A DNA stretch of 58,956 nt from Candidatus Gastranaerophilales bacterium (GTDB taxonomy: Bacteria; Cyanobacteriota; Vampirovibrionia; Gastranaerophilales; Gastranaerophilaceae). The stretch covers positions 1-58,956 of the forward strand of contig CALUVN010000005.1 in assembly GCA_944324235.1 (NCBI GenBank), read 5' to 3'. Each line of letters begins with the position of its first letter. Within the stretch, counting starts at the first letter, position 1. Shown piece by piece: positions 26,720 through 35,823 of the stretch. The notes under the pieces are model-generated. The model was not told the DNA's origin, ran no database searches, and saw only the letters and a list, made by a program, of their open reading frames with translations. Position numbers and translations under genes: made by a program.

Positions 26720-27638
26720 ACTTCCTGAAAAATACAATGACTCATGCGTAAAAATGTTTCAATTTTTGCAGCTTTTGACAGAAGATGAAGCTGATTATGA
26801 AAAAGTAATTGAACTGTTTTCCAGCACAAAAGAAGCCAAAAATAACACAAACGTAACTCTTAACAAATATCTTAACACTCTGAAAATATTCGGAATAAAA
26901 GTAAAAAAATTCAACAAAAAATTTCACATTTTGAATTCGCCTTACACAATAGACCTATCATCCGAAGAACTTGAGACAATGAAACTTTTATCAGCTTTTA
27001 TTGATGCATATCCTGATGAAAAAAATAAAAAAATTTTTCTGGAATTTCTAAAACAAATTGATATAAGGCTAACGGAATCATGCAGAAGTCATATTAAAAG
27101 TCAAACGGAAGCAAATACAAAATTTAAACTCTACTTTTCCGAATACAAAAATTTGATAGAAGAATGTGAACGATACTGCACAGATAAATTTAAACTTAAA
27201 CTAACATACATAAATGAAGAAAATAAAGAAGAAACAATCAATGCCATACCGCAAGAAGTAAAATATTACAAAAGAAAAATCTGTTTTTCGGTATATAACA
27301 CAGGCACGGCAGAGATATGCGATATTCCGTTGAATGACATTACAAACATAAAAGAATTGCCTACAAAATCGGCGGAAACCTGCTTAAGCATGACTGTTGT
27401 ATACAAAGTAAAATCACGACTTGCAAAAAGCTACAAACTTAAAGAGGGTGAAAGCACTCAAGGATACGACGAAAACGGACATCTCATTATTATAAACAAA
27501 AACGAAGACCACAATCAGCTTCTAAAACGACTTATGAGATACGGCTGCGAATGCGAAGTAATTTCGCCAAAATCCTTCAAAAATAAAATGAAACAGCTTA
27601 TAGAAAGCACCCTTACTAACTACCAAAAGAATACTTAA
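26709..27638 (+). CDS. WYL-domain-like regulator (second of a pair)
   Basis: 309-residue protein with the same layout as its upstream neighbour: an N-terminal helix-turn-helix (VTLNKYLNTLKIFGIKVKK), then a WYL-like beta domain (KFKLKLTYINEENKEETINA, VKYYKRKICFSVYNTG) and a C-terminal segment with LLKRLMRYGCECEVISP, close to the neighbour's RILSYGDKCEILEP. The pair probably arose by duplication and, like PafB/PafC, may act as a heterodimer; that is inference. Translational coupling by an 11-base overlap supports a shared function. Confidence 0.7.
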   Translation: MKNKLPEKYNDSCVKMFQFLQLLTEDEADYEKVIELFSSTKEAKNNTNVTLNKYLNTLKIFGIKVKKFNKKFHILNSPYTIDLSSEELETMKLLSAFIDAYPDEKNKKIFLEFLKQIDIRLTESCRSHIKSQTEANTKFKLYFSEYKNLIEECERYCTDKFKLKLTYINEENKEETINAIPQEVKYYKRKICFSVYNTGTAEICDIPLNDITNIKELPTKSAETCLSMTVVYKVKSRLAKSYKLKEGESTQGYDENGHLIIINKNEDHNQLLKRLMRYGCECEVISPKSFKNKMKQLIESTLTNYQKNT

Positions 27639-27645
27639 AATATAC

Positions 27646-27673
27646 AAAAAAGGAACCGCACATTTGCAGTCCC
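27646..27673 (-). terminator. terminator of flagellar operon
   Basis: Minus strand GGGACTGC pairs with GCGGTTCC (two G-U pairs) around a 6-base loop, followed by six T residues, about 50 bases after the hook/basal-body gene stop. Confidence 0.68.
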
Positions 27674-27724
27674 TTGCGTAAAATGGAGTTTAAAATTGTT
27701 AATATAATATCTGTTGTATAATTC

Positions 27725-28561
27725 CTAGTTCCCTACCAATCTCAGAGCTTCTTCAAGCAATTCTTTGTTAGAAGAAATCAATTTGTTGGTAATCTCCATT
27801 TGAAGTTTTGCCATTTGATAGTATGAAATATTTCCCTTAAAATCAGCGTTTGATAATTCTAACAAGCCCGAACGGATTTCACCCGTACCGAGAACAGGTT
27901 TACCTGATTCTTCAGTTTCCAGATAATATCCCTCTTTAAATTCGTAAAGGGCTGCAGCATTATGGAAGTTCCTTGTTGTAATTCTGTACAGAGGTACAAC
28001 ACGCTTGCCGCCGTCAGCTTTACCGTATATAGTCCCGTCGGTTTTAATTTCATAATCATCATATTTGCCGAGATATTTACCGTTATTCGGGTCAATCCAC
28101 ATTTTGATGTTAGTCGTAGGAATATCAAGAGAACCGCCCTTGAGTGCAGTTTGTTGATACAAATCAGCACTTATAGGTTTTGTCCCCTGCATAATCTCGC
28201 CTTTATCATTGAGAATATATCCCTGCACTGTATTTCCGTTTTTGGCTTTATAAACCCCGTCTTTATCAAAAGTAAATTCACCGAGACGGGTGTAAACACT
28301 CTTGCCTTCCGGAGTTTTAGTCAGGAAGAACCCTTTTCCTTCCAGAAACAGGTTATCATTGGAAGTACCGGGAGTAGATTTACCCTGACTCATCTTTTTA
28401 TCATAATCATCAGCAATTGCACCGCCGAGAAATGTTTTGAAATTGACCTGCTTTTCCTTAAATCCCGGAGTATAAACATTGGTCATGTTATAAGCAATTG
28501 CATCCATCCAGTTCTGCGTTGCTTTTTGAGTATTCAACGCGGTGATAAATGAATCATTCAT
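27725..28561 (-). CDS. flagellar hook-basal body protein (FlgE/FlgF/FlgG family)
   Basis: 278-residue axial flagellar protein. The N-terminus has the rod/hook helix (ALNTQKATQNWMDAIAYNMTNVYTPGFKEK), followed by the FlgE/F/G core LFLEGKGFFLT and YTRLGEFTFDKDGVYKAKNG. The C-terminal helix (YYQMAKLQMEITNKLISS) corresponds to the usual D0 helix. Length is between FlgF and FlgG, so the exact paralogue is undecided. I chose the second of two close ATGs, which has AAGGAG at 8 bases and overlaps the fliK stop by 8 bases. It is the last gene of a fliJ-fliK-flg transcript. Confidence 0.85.
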   Translation of the reverse strand: MNDSFITALNTQKATQNWMDAIAYNMTNVYTPGFKEKQVNFKTFLGGAIADDYDKKMSQGKSTPGTSNDNLFLEGKGFFLTKTPEGKSVYTRLGEFTFDKDGVYKAKNGNTVQGYILNDKGEIMQGTKPISADLYQQTALKGGSLDIPTTNIKMWIDPNNGKYLGKYDDYEIKTDGTIYGKADGGKRVVPLYRITTRNFHNAAALYEFKEGYYLETEESGKPVLGTGEIRSGLLELSNADFKGNISYYQMAKLQMEITNKLISSNKELLEEALRLVGN

Positions 28562-29432
28562 GATCATTCTCCTTATTGTTACGTCTGTTTCCTTCCTGTT
28601 GATCACGTTTTGAACGGCTGTAAGAAAGGTCGGAATACGGTAATTCCTGCTGATCAAAACGTTGTCTTAGTGTAGAAATATTCATTTTCAAATACTCTTC
28701 CACAGCTTTATCACCCGGGATAAAGTTTGCGGCAATAGTGCCATCCTTATTAATCTTTATAATGACAGAAATATCTTTGTCAAAATTTATTCTGAATGGC
28801 TGGTTAGTTTTTAAACCTTCACTCAAAGCATTCATCAATGTAGCGGAGACATTTGCGGTTTTCTGCGCCTGCTGAGTATTGTTTTCAGCAAGATTTGCGA
28901 TTTCAGCCGCTACACTTTTCATTGACATATCTGTATTTTGCGCAAGATTTGAGAAAAACAATGCATCATTTACGTCCATATCAATAGTTGAATAGTCAAT
29001 TTGAGCAGTCAAAGTTTGTGACAATTCGGAAAAATTTGCAATATTTAATCTTTGATACTGTGTTTGAGAAGTCAATCCACGGTTATTCATCATAGCCTGA
29101 ATATTTTGCGCAAGAAGTTCTTCGCTTGTCAACAAATCGTTCTTTGAAACTTCGCCTTTCAACTGAGTATTATCTTCTTTATTTTTATCATCGGAAGATT
29201 GCTCATCTTTCTTTTGAGTTTTATTATCCTCTGAATTCTTTTCGGTTTTAGAGGCATTTTCGGCATCTGAAGAATTTTCTGTTTCCTGAGTTTCTTCCGA
29301 ATTGGAAACATTTTTCAATTCTTCATCAAATGAAGTCGATGAACTGCTTTTTGAAGAAGACGTTTTAGAAGAAGTTGTTGAACTTCCCGAACCTGATACC
29401 GCTGTAGTTCCTGATGAACTGCTTATATTCAT
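28554..29432 (-). CDS. fliK: flagellar hook-length control protein FliK-like
   Basis: 292-residue protein. The first 100 residues are low-complexity Ser/Thr, then Asp/Glu/Lys-rich (for example SSSGTTAVSGSGSSTTSSKT), like the disordered ruler part of FliK. The C-terminal region (about 205-265) resembles the FliK substrate-switch domain: PFRINFDKDISVIIKINKDG, then FIPGDKAVEEYLKMNISTLRQ. It would control export switching at the flagellar export gate. Position between fliJ (1 base gap) and a hook-type gene (8-base overlap) supports the call; similarity alone is moderate. Confidence 0.75.
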   Translation of the reverse strand: MNISSSSGTTAVSGSGSSTTSSKTSSSKSSSSTSFDEELKNVSNSEETQETENSSDAENASKTEKNSEDNKTQKKDEQSSDDKNKEDNTQLKGEVSKNDLLTSEELLAQNIQAMMNNRGLTSQTQYQRLNIANFSELSQTLTAQIDYSTIDMDVNDALFFSNLAQNTDMSMKSVAAEIANLAENNTQQAQKTANVSATLMNALSEGLKTNQPFRINFDKDISVIIKINKDGTIAANFIPGDKAVEEYLKMNISTLRQRFDQQELPYSDLSYSRSKRDQQEGNRRNNKENDHE

Positions 29433-29433
29433 T

Positions 29434-29925
29434 TTAGATGTTACCCTCCAATTCTTCCAATTGCTTTAGTATTTCTCTTTCCTCTTCTTCGTGTCTTTCC
29501 TGCGATTGAGCAAAAAATCTTGTGACACCGAGTTCGGAAAATTGTTTTAATTCTGCAGCTTTTTCTTCTGCTATGTAGGCTTCTCTGTTTTTTTCCTTGT
29601 GTTTTTCAAGTACTTTAACCGCCTGTTCCAGTTTTACAAGTTTTTGTTTTTCTTCATCCAGTTTCCTCTGGGCTTCGGCGCGAATTTCTTCAAGCTTTAC
29701 GCCCTTGTCGTACAGATGCGAAAGATATTTGTCATAGGTTTCATACATCATCGGATCTGCTTTTCGCATATTTATTTTTGTGTCCTGAATTTCCTGATTA
29801 TTCTTCCTGATATTTTCTTCTGCTATAAAAACTGCCTGCTGTGCCTTTTGCACAACCATAAGCTGTTCTTCTTTTTTGCGGATTCTGAACTCCAGAACTT
29901 TCTGTAACCTGTATCGAAAAGGCAT
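29434..29925 (-). CDS. fliJ: flagellar export chaperone FliJ-like
   Basis: 163-residue coiled-coil protein. It opens FRYRLQKVLEFRIRKKEEQL, the characteristic FliJ start, and continues as a long charged helical hairpin (IRAEAQRKLDEEKQKLVKLE). FliJ is the central stalk of the flagellar export ATPase and an escort for chaperones. It is directly followed by fliK. No export ATPase gene lies in the window upstream. Confidence 0.8.
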   Translation of the reverse strand: MPFRYRLQKVLEFRIRKKEEQLMVVQKAQQAVFIAEENIRKNNQEIQDTKINMRKADPMMYETYDKYLSHLYDKGVKLEEIRAEAQRKLDEEKQKLVKLEQAVKVLEKHKEKNREAYIAEEKAAELKQFSELGVTRFFAQSQERHEEEEREILKQLEELEGNI

Positions 29926-30028
29926 TTGTTTAGACTACACTTTCTTAACAGAATTATCCATGATTTATGTTTAGAGACAAACATCTAAACGTATGATATT
30001 GATTTAATGAAAATATTTAAAAAGTCAA

Positions 30029-30667
30029 CTAATCCAGAATAGTAACACCTGTACTCCCGCCGGTTCTGGTATTGCTGTAACCGTAACCCCTGTTGCTTGT
30101 AAACCCTCTGGAATAGCCGCTTGAACCTGTATAAAAGTCATCATCAAACCAATCATCCGAATAAGACGGATAAACTTGCGGAGTCATGCCGGTTGCTGTA
30201 CCGCCGAGCATGAAATTACCGAGAGAATTAAGAGCTCCTCTAAGCCCTCCGCCGCTTCTTATAATAGGAGTTGAATACCCGTATTGCGGATTATAAGGCA
30301 TATAACCGTAAGCGCCGTTATAGGGATTAGGCGGACACTGGGTTACGTTGCGTCTGTAACCGTTATAACCTGCACGTAAATTATCAAACCGTCGGTTTAA
30401 ATCCCCGCTCTGATTTGCACCGAACATTTCCCGCTCCAGCCTTGAAACCCGCTGGGCTTGAGAATCATTGGTAAAACTTCTGCCAAACATGTTTTTCTCC
30501 ATTCTGGATAATTCTCTCATGCCTGCTTTGTTCGGGTACGTTGAGTATGATTTAATATTATTTGAAGGGGACGTAACTCTGTAATTATTAGCCGCAATGG
30601 CACTCTGCGTTGTCATCAAAAAAGCAATTAAAATTATTATTTTTGTCATTACAAGTAAATTAAACAT
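30029..30667 (-). CDS. secreted MFG-repeat protein
   Basis: 212-residue predicted exported protein. The start MFNLLVMTKIIILIAFLMTT has TTGAGGTG 6 bases upstream and gives a signal peptide ending near AIAANN. The mature N-terminus holds two copies of a repeat (LSRMEKNMFGRSFTNDSQAQ and VSRLEREMFGANQSGDLNRR), also present in the 42-kb protein. The C-terminal half is Gly/Tyr/Asn/Pro-rich and probably disordered or adhesive (YNGAYGYMPYNPQYGYST). Function unknown; probably a cell-envelope protein. Confidence 0.74.
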   Translation of the reverse strand: MFNLLVMTKIIILIAFLMTTQSAIAANNYRVTSPSNNIKSYSTYPNKAGMRELSRMEKNMFGRSFTNDSQAQRVSRLEREMFGANQSGDLNRRFDNLRAGYNGYRRNVTQCPPNPYNGAYGYMPYNPQYGYSTPIIRSGGGLRGALNSLGNFMLGGTATGMTPQVYPSYSDDWFDDDFYTGSSGYSRGFTSNRGYGYSNTRTGGSTGVTILD

Positions 30668-30761
30668 ATAACACCTCAACTTTTCATATAAAGTTTCAGA
30701 GAAGATAAGAAAAAATACATTCACCAAAAGGACATTAATACTATGGAGCGTTCTTAATATT

Positions 30762-30791
30762 TTGCCCGAAAGCGCTATGGTGTGCTAAAGT
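30762..30791 (+). promoter_or_regulatory. promoter of alpha-mannosidase gene, predicted leaderless
   Basis: TTGCCC (30762-30767), 18-base spacer, then an extended -10 TGCTAAAGT (hexamer 30786-30791), followed by 6 bases and the ATG at 30798. No Shine-Dalgarno is present. Confidence 0.5.
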
Positions 30792-30797
30792 TTATCT

Positions 30798-32801
30798 ATG
30801 AAGAAAAAAGTTATTGCATACGTTCATACTCACTGGGATAGAGAATGGTACAGAGAATTTGAGGTTTTCCGTCTGAGACTTATCAGAGTATTTGACAATG
30901 TACTAAACATGTTGGAAGACGGTTCACTTCCGTCATTCTATTTTGACGGACAGGTTGCAGCGCTGCTTGACTATCTGAAATTACGTCCGGAGAACGAAAC
31001 GCGTGTGAGAAACTTAATCAAATCAAAGAAACTTTTTATCGGGCCGTTTTACTGTCTGGTCGATGAGTTCTTAACCGATAAAATTGTTTTTGAGAAGAAT
31101 CTTGAAATTGGGATGAAAATTTCAAAAGATTTCGGATGTGAGGACTTTATAGGCTACTTAGCTGACACATTCGGACACAGCCAGAATGTATGCAATGCCT
31201 TTAAAAATTCGGGAATCGACAAATGCATGGTATGGCGCGGATGCGGTGATTTACCTGCAGAATTCCGTTTCAACGGAATAAACACCGTTAATCTTTTACG
31301 CGGATACTTTATGGATATCTTTTCTGCAAACATAAGTATTAAGCAAAAAGCAAATTTCCTGAAACGAAATCTTGATATGATTGCAGAAAAATCATCGGAT
31401 ACGCTGCTTCTGCCGATAGGAGCAGACCATCTGGGCGTGGAAACCAATTTATCCGAACAGATTGCCGGTGTTAATAATTTACTTGACGATTATGAAATCG
31501 TTTTAGGCTCACCGTTTGACTACTTTGACGCTGTAAAAAATAATTTCAACACAGAATATACAGGAGAGCTGAGAGATAATTCCAAGACATTTATTCTCCC
31601 CGGTGCATACTCTGCAAGAATGGACTTGAAACAATATAATCTAAAATCATCATTTTTACTTGAGACTGCCGACAAAGTACAGAAATATTTCGGCAGTGAA
31701 TACGACAGCGTAATAGAATACGCTTACAAACTACTATTAAAAAATCAGGCACACGACGGAATATGCGGATGCTCAACAGATTTGGTACACAGAGAAAATA
31801 TTACCCGCTACGAAAAAATCATCCAGATTGCAAGAACAGTCCTGCGCGAAATAAAATTCAAACAAAAAATAAAAAGTCCTGAATTTGAACTTAAAATCGC
31901 AGAAATCTTGGATACACCCATTTCTGTTGTCGAATTTGAAAGTACAGAACAACCGGCAGACTGTCAGGTTATATCGTCCCGCAAAGGCTTTGAAGAAAAT
32001 TTACTCTATGATACTCAAAGAATTCCTGTAACAGAAGACTACACTGATATCTACAGACTTATTAAACCTATCGGAGAATCCCAACAGACTGAATTTAAAA
32101 TATTTTTAAAAGAAAATAAACTCTATATAAACGACATTTCAGTTGAATTTGTAAGGTACAAAGATAACGGCGACACTTATAATTTCGGGCCTGAAAAAGA
32201 GGATTCGGGAGAATACGCAAAAGCCAAAAGCCTATCTTTCAAACCAGGAACAATACGTGACGTCTGGGAACTCAAGACGGACTTCTTTGATGTAAATATC
32301 GCATACGATAAAGGTACAGAGTTTTTAAAATTTAAAATTCAATGGAATAATAAACTTAAAAACCGACTCTGGCAGGTAAAATTCAATCTTAAAGAGCCTG
32401 TTACGCACACTCTGTCAGAAGATATGAATACATTAATAGAACGCACATTTGAACCGACCTATGACATTCGAAAAAACTTACCCGAAAAACGAGGTATAGA
32501 AGCTAAAACAAATACAGCACCGATGCAGCGTCTAGTTTCCTCACAAGGGTTCTCTATTATGACAAAAGGACTTACAGAATACGAAGTATGCGGCAAATCA
32601 CTTCTTTTAACATTGATGAGAAGTGTCGGAGTTATTTCTAACCCTAAAAATTCATCGCGTTCAACACCTGCAGGCCCTCCGCTTGAACTAAAAGATGCAC
32701 AGCTAATCGGAGAATATTGTGCTGAGTTTGCAGTCGGATTTTTCGATGTAAAAACTTACGACAAATACATTAATCAATATTTTCTGACTGAGATTTTATA
32801 A
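30798..32801 (+). CDS. glycoside hydrolase family 38 alpha-mannosidase-like
   Basis: 667-residue enzyme expected to release alpha-mannose from glycans or mannosylglycerate. The N-terminal catalytic barrel starts AYVHTHWDREWYREFEVF (zinc ligands His10 and Asp14 region), and the nucleophile region is YLADTFGHSQN. Further metal-site and linker regions are QAHDGICGCSTD and ISKDFGCEDFIG. It is shorter than most GH38 enzymes (about 850-1000 residues), with a reduced C-terminal beta region. There is no signal peptide, so it is cytoplasmic. The 3' end overlaps the convergent usp gene by 32 bases. Confidence 0.9.
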   Translation: MKKKVIAYVHTHWDREWYREFEVFRLRLIRVFDNVLNMLEDGSLPSFYFDGQVAALLDYLKLRPENETRVRNLIKSKKLFIGPFYCLVDEFLTDKIVFEKNLEIGMKISKDFGCEDFIGYLADTFGHSQNVCNAFKNSGIDKCMVWRGCGDLPAEFRFNGINTVNLLRGYFMDIFSANISIKQKANFLKRNLDMIAEKSSDTLLLPIGADHLGVETNLSEQIAGVNNLLDDYEIVLGSPFDYFDAVKNNFNTEYTGELRDNSKTFILPGAYSARMDLKQYNLKSSFLLETADKVQKYFGSEYDSVIEYAYKLLLKNQAHDGICGCSTDLVHRENITRYEKIIQIARTVLREIKFKQKIKSPEFELKIAEILDTPISVVEFESTEQPADCQVISSRKGFEENLLYDTQRIPVTEDYTDIYRLIKPIGESQQTEFKIFLKENKLYINDISVEFVRYKDNGDTYNFGPEKEDSGEYAKAKSLSFKPGTIRDVWELKTDFFDVNIAYDKGTEFLKFKIQWNNKLKNRLWQVKFNLKEPVTHTLSEDMNTLIERTFEPTYDIRKNLPEKRGIEAKTNTAPMQRLVSSQGFSIMTKGLTEYEVCGKSLLLTLMRSVGVISNPKNSSRSTPAGPPLELKDAQLIGEYCAEFAVGFFDVKTYDKYINQYFLTEIL

Positions 32802-33642
32802 TCATAACATCAGCCTTTGTATTCTCAAGAATTCTCTCATTCACCGAATTTCTCAGAAAAGTATGCTTTGCCTTTAATCTTCCGCCAAGCACTATCAAAT
32901 CAATATTTTCTTTAGCAGAATAATCAATTATAGCCTGTGCCGGTTGACCTGTTAGAACAGCCTTGGCTGCCAATTTAAGACCGCTTTCTGTGATAATTGA
33001 CTCAGCCCTGTTAAGTGTTTTGAGCGCAAATATCTTCTGACGTTTTTGAATTTCCAAAAGCCAATTTGCATCAAGGCTGCCCTCTAAAAACAACAAATCA
33101 GGATCTTCATTCACTGTGCAAAGATAAACCTCTTTATTCTCAAAATTAAAATTATTTATAGTTTTCTTTATCGCATGAATAGCCTGATCGCTCCCGTCAG
33201 TAGTAAAAAGAATCTTTTGAGCAATATTATGCTCCTTTGATATATAACCGGAGGTAGAGGTATTTATTATAATTTCTCTTGAAACAGACCCCAGCCACTT
33301 TTGAATCCCCTTCTTACCATGAGACCCTAAAAGGACAAGATCATAATGACCGGTTTCGAGCTGTTCTGCAATACTGTCTGATGCACTGCCGCAAACCCTG
33401 AATGCATCATTTAAGTTCATACCTGAATTTTTAACTCTATCCTTTGCCCTTTCAAGAATTGAGCATGCTATGTTTGCACAGGAATTTGCAAACCCGCTTT
33501 CTTCTATATAAACTTCGTCAGGTAAAAAGCTCCAGTCAATTACGCAAATTATATCTACAACGGCAGATTTGTGCCATCTGGAAAAATTATCAAGCGCATC
33601 AAAACTAATCTTTGACCCGTCTGTACAAAATAAAATCTTCAT
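32770..33642 (-). CDS. tandem universal stress protein
   Basis: 290-residue protein with two UspA domains. The first starts MKILFCTDGSKISFDALDNF and has an ATP-type loop (LLGSHGKKGIQKWLGSVSRE). The second begins KILFTTDGSDQAIHAIKKTI and ends LIVLGGRLKAKHTFLRNSVN, where the glycine loop is degenerate, so only the first domain may bind nucleotide. The start at MKILFCTDG was preferred to the ATG three codons earlier because of spacing from AAGGAG. It is probably stress- or anaerobiosis-related. Its end overlaps the convergent mannosidase gene. Confidence 0.88.
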   Translation of the reverse strand: MKILFCTDGSKISFDALDNFSRWHKSAVVDIICVIDWSFLPDEVYIEESGFANSCANIACSILERAKDRVKNSGMNLNDAFRVCGSASDSIAEQLETGHYDLVLLGSHGKKGIQKWLGSVSREIIINTSTSGYISKEHNIAQKILFTTDGSDQAIHAIKKTINNFNFENKEVYLCTVNEDPDLLFLEGSLDANWLLEIQKRQKIFALKTLNRAESIITESGLKLAAKAVLTGQPAQAIIDYSAKENIDLIVLGGRLKAKHTFLRNSVNERILENTKADVMIIKSQSENID

Positions 33643-33776
33643 ATAATACATTCTCCTTTTTAAGCTATCTATAACTTATGTTAAGAGAAATTACATTGTC
33701 TGGTATTCTATATATTTTTTTGTTATTATATTATTGAGGTAAATTTCTTTTATTTAAAGGTTAAAAAGTATAAATC

Positions 33777-34385
33777 ATGCCGGCTAATCAAAAGGTTAAT
33801 CTAAGGGAATATAAAGATTTAGTTGAAACTATAGCAAAAATTGAGTATCAGAAGTTTTCGGCATCACATCTTGTTGAACTTTCTGAACTCATAAATATTG
33901 CTAATCATACCCTTTACATACTTTTTAAAAACAATTCACCGGATAAATTCAATAATACATACCTGTCAACAGCCATAAAATGGGCTATCAGAAACGAAGT
34001 AAGACGGCGTTACAAATGGTACAGCCTTAAAAATAAAAAACAACAAATAGCGGATGATCAGGAAGAAAACCTGAGAGTTGAAGTATATAAAACAATTCTT
34101 TCTATTGATGAAATGCAGGATTCCGATGTCCCGACGCAAATCAAGGCAGAAGAACAAACCCCTGAAGAATCCGTGGAGTTTATGGAGCTGAAACACGAAA
34201 TTCTGCAAGCTATGAAGAAATTACCTGCAAGGGAGAGAGAACTCATTGAATACAAGTTTTTTAAAGAAAAAAAACTTAGAGAAATTGCAGATGAATTTAA
34301 TATATCGCAATCAAGAATTTCTCGTATAATACAATCAGGCTTGGATAAAATCAAAAAAGAACTTCAAAAACAGGGGATAATCTAG
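33777..34385 (+). CDS. small sigma-70 family RNA polymerase sigma factor
   Basis: 202-residue alternative sigma factor. Region 2 is near YLSTAIKWAIRNEVRRRYKWYSL, and region 4 at LPARERELIEYKFFKEKKL and REIADEFNISQSRISRIIQS. The region 4 helix-turn-helix ending SRISRI resembles FliA/SigB-type sigmas more than ECF sigmas. Between them is an acidic linker instead of a clear region 3. The ribosome binding site is poor. The stop codon touches the gcvPB start, so the two are co-transcribed. It might direct flagellar or stress genes; neither is shown by the sequence. Confidence 0.83.
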   Translation: MPANQKVNLREYKDLVETIAKIEYQKFSASHLVELSELINIANHTLYILFKNNSPDKFNNTYLSTAIKWAIRNEVRRRYKWYSLKNKKQQIADDQEENLRVEVYKTILSIDEMQDSDVPTQIKAEEQTPEESVEFMELKHEILQAMKKLPARERELIEYKFFKEKKLREIADEFNISQSRISRIIQSGLDKIKKELQKQGII

Positions 34386-35807
34386 ATGAAAACAATTTTT
34401 GAAAAAAGTAATAACGTTGACGGTATTACTTTAACTGACGAACCGGCTAACGTAACATTTATTGATAAAAGTTTTCTCAGAAATAATCCCGCCGGTATTC
34501 CGCAACTTGGCGAACTTGAAGTCCTGCGCCACTATAAAGAGCTCTCAGATAAAAATTTTTGCATTGAAAAAGGTTTTTATCCATTAGGCTCTTGCACCAT
34601 GAAATACAACCCTAAAGTTAACGAACTTTTAGCCTCGCTCGAAGGATTTGCATCGCTTCACCCGCTTACTGAAGATGAAGACGCTCAAGGCGCTCTGGAA
34701 CTGATGTTTAATCTGCAGGAAACTTTGAAAGTATTGACAGGAATGGATGCAGTAACTCTACAACCTGCAGCAGGTGCTCACGGGGAACTCACAGGCATGA
34801 TGATTATCAAAGCATACTTTGATTCAATCGGCGATAACAGAAAAAAAGTAATCATTCCTGACTCTGCACACGGCACAAATCCTGCAAGCGCCAAAATTTG
34901 TGACTTTGAAATTGTACAAATTGCCTCAAACGAAAAAGGACAGGTTGATATTAATGCATTAAAATCAGTTCTTGATAAAGATGTTGCGGCTATTATGCTC
35001 ACAAATCCAAATACACTCGGAATTTATGAAGAAAATGTACTTGAAATTTCCAAATTAATGCATGACAACGGCTCACTTTTATACTATGACGGAGCAAATT
35101 TTAATGCCATTATGGGACATACAAACCCTAAACTTATGGGCTTTGACGTTGTGCATTTAAATCTGCATAAAACCTTCTCAACTCCGCACGGAGGAGGAGG
35201 CCCCGGAGCCGGTCCTGTTGCCGTAACTGAAAAATTAAAAGATTTTTTACCTGTACCGGTTGTCTCTTTTGACGGCGAAAAATACTTTAGAAATTATAAT
35301 ATCAAAAATTCCATTGGTGCGGTAAAAAGTTTCTACGGGAACTTTGGAGTGCTTGTTAAAGCTTATGCCTATATACTAATGATGGGTAAAAACCTCAAAG
35401 AAGCCAGCGAAAATGCTGTTTTAAACGCTAATTACCTGAAAGAAAAACTTAAACAGGCATTCGATTTACCTTATGATGTTCCTTGCATGCACGAATTTGT
35501 ACTCTCCGGAGACAGGCAAAAACAGTTCGGAGTGTCAACGCTAAATATTGCAAAGAGCCTGATGGATGAAAATACTCACCCGCCGACAGTTTACTTTCCG
35601 CTCATCGTTCACGAAGCAATTATGATTGAACCGACGGAATCCGAAAATAAAGAAAAACTTGATGAGTTTGTTAATGTTATGCTTAAAATAGCAAAAGAGG
35701 CTGAACTTAATCCGGAAAAATTAACTTCCGCCCCGCATACAACTCCTGTTAAACGTGTTGATGAAACACAGGCTGCACGCCACCCTGATTTGAAATTTAC
35801 CGAATAA
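34386..35807 (+). CDS. gcvPB: glycine dehydrogenase (decarboxylating) subunit 2
   Basis: 473-residue PLP-binding half of the two-subunit P-protein of the glycine cleavage system, which decarboxylates glycine and passes aminomethyl to the H-protein. The PLP lysine lies in LNLHKTFSTPHGGGGPGAGP; other marks are CTMKYNPKVNE, LQPAAGAHGELTGMMI and DSAHGTNPASA. The start is adjacent to the sigma-factor stop. gcvPA, gcvH and gcvT are not in the window, so the gene is separated from its pathway partners. Confidence 0.96.
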   Translation: MKTIFEKSNNVDGITLTDEPANVTFIDKSFLRNNPAGIPQLGELEVLRHYKELSDKNFCIEKGFYPLGSCTMKYNPKVNELLASLEGFASLHPLTEDEDAQGALELMFNLQETLKVLTGMDAVTLQPAAGAHGELTGMMIIKAYFDSIGDNRKKVIIPDSAHGTNPASAKICDFEIVQIASNEKGQVDINALKSVLDKDVAAIMLTNPNTLGIYEENVLEISKLMHDNGSLLYYDGANFNAIMGHTNPKLMGFDVVHLNLHKTFSTPHGGGGPGAGPVAVTEKLKDFLPVPVVSFDGEKYFRNYNIKNSIGAVKSFYGNFGVLVKAYAYILMMGKNLKEASENAVLNANYLKEKLKQAFDLPYDVPCMHEFVLSGDRQKQFGVSTLNIAKSLMDENTHPPTVYFPLIVHEAIMIEPTESENKEKLDEFVNVMLKIAKEAELNPEKLTSAPHTTPVKRVDETQAARHPDLKFTE

Positions 35808-35823
35808 AAGAAAGACCTTAATT

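Noticed and set aside
27962-28552. 196-codon plus-strand frame opposite the flagellar hook gene
   Set aside because: Shadow of a clearly coding minus-strand gene.
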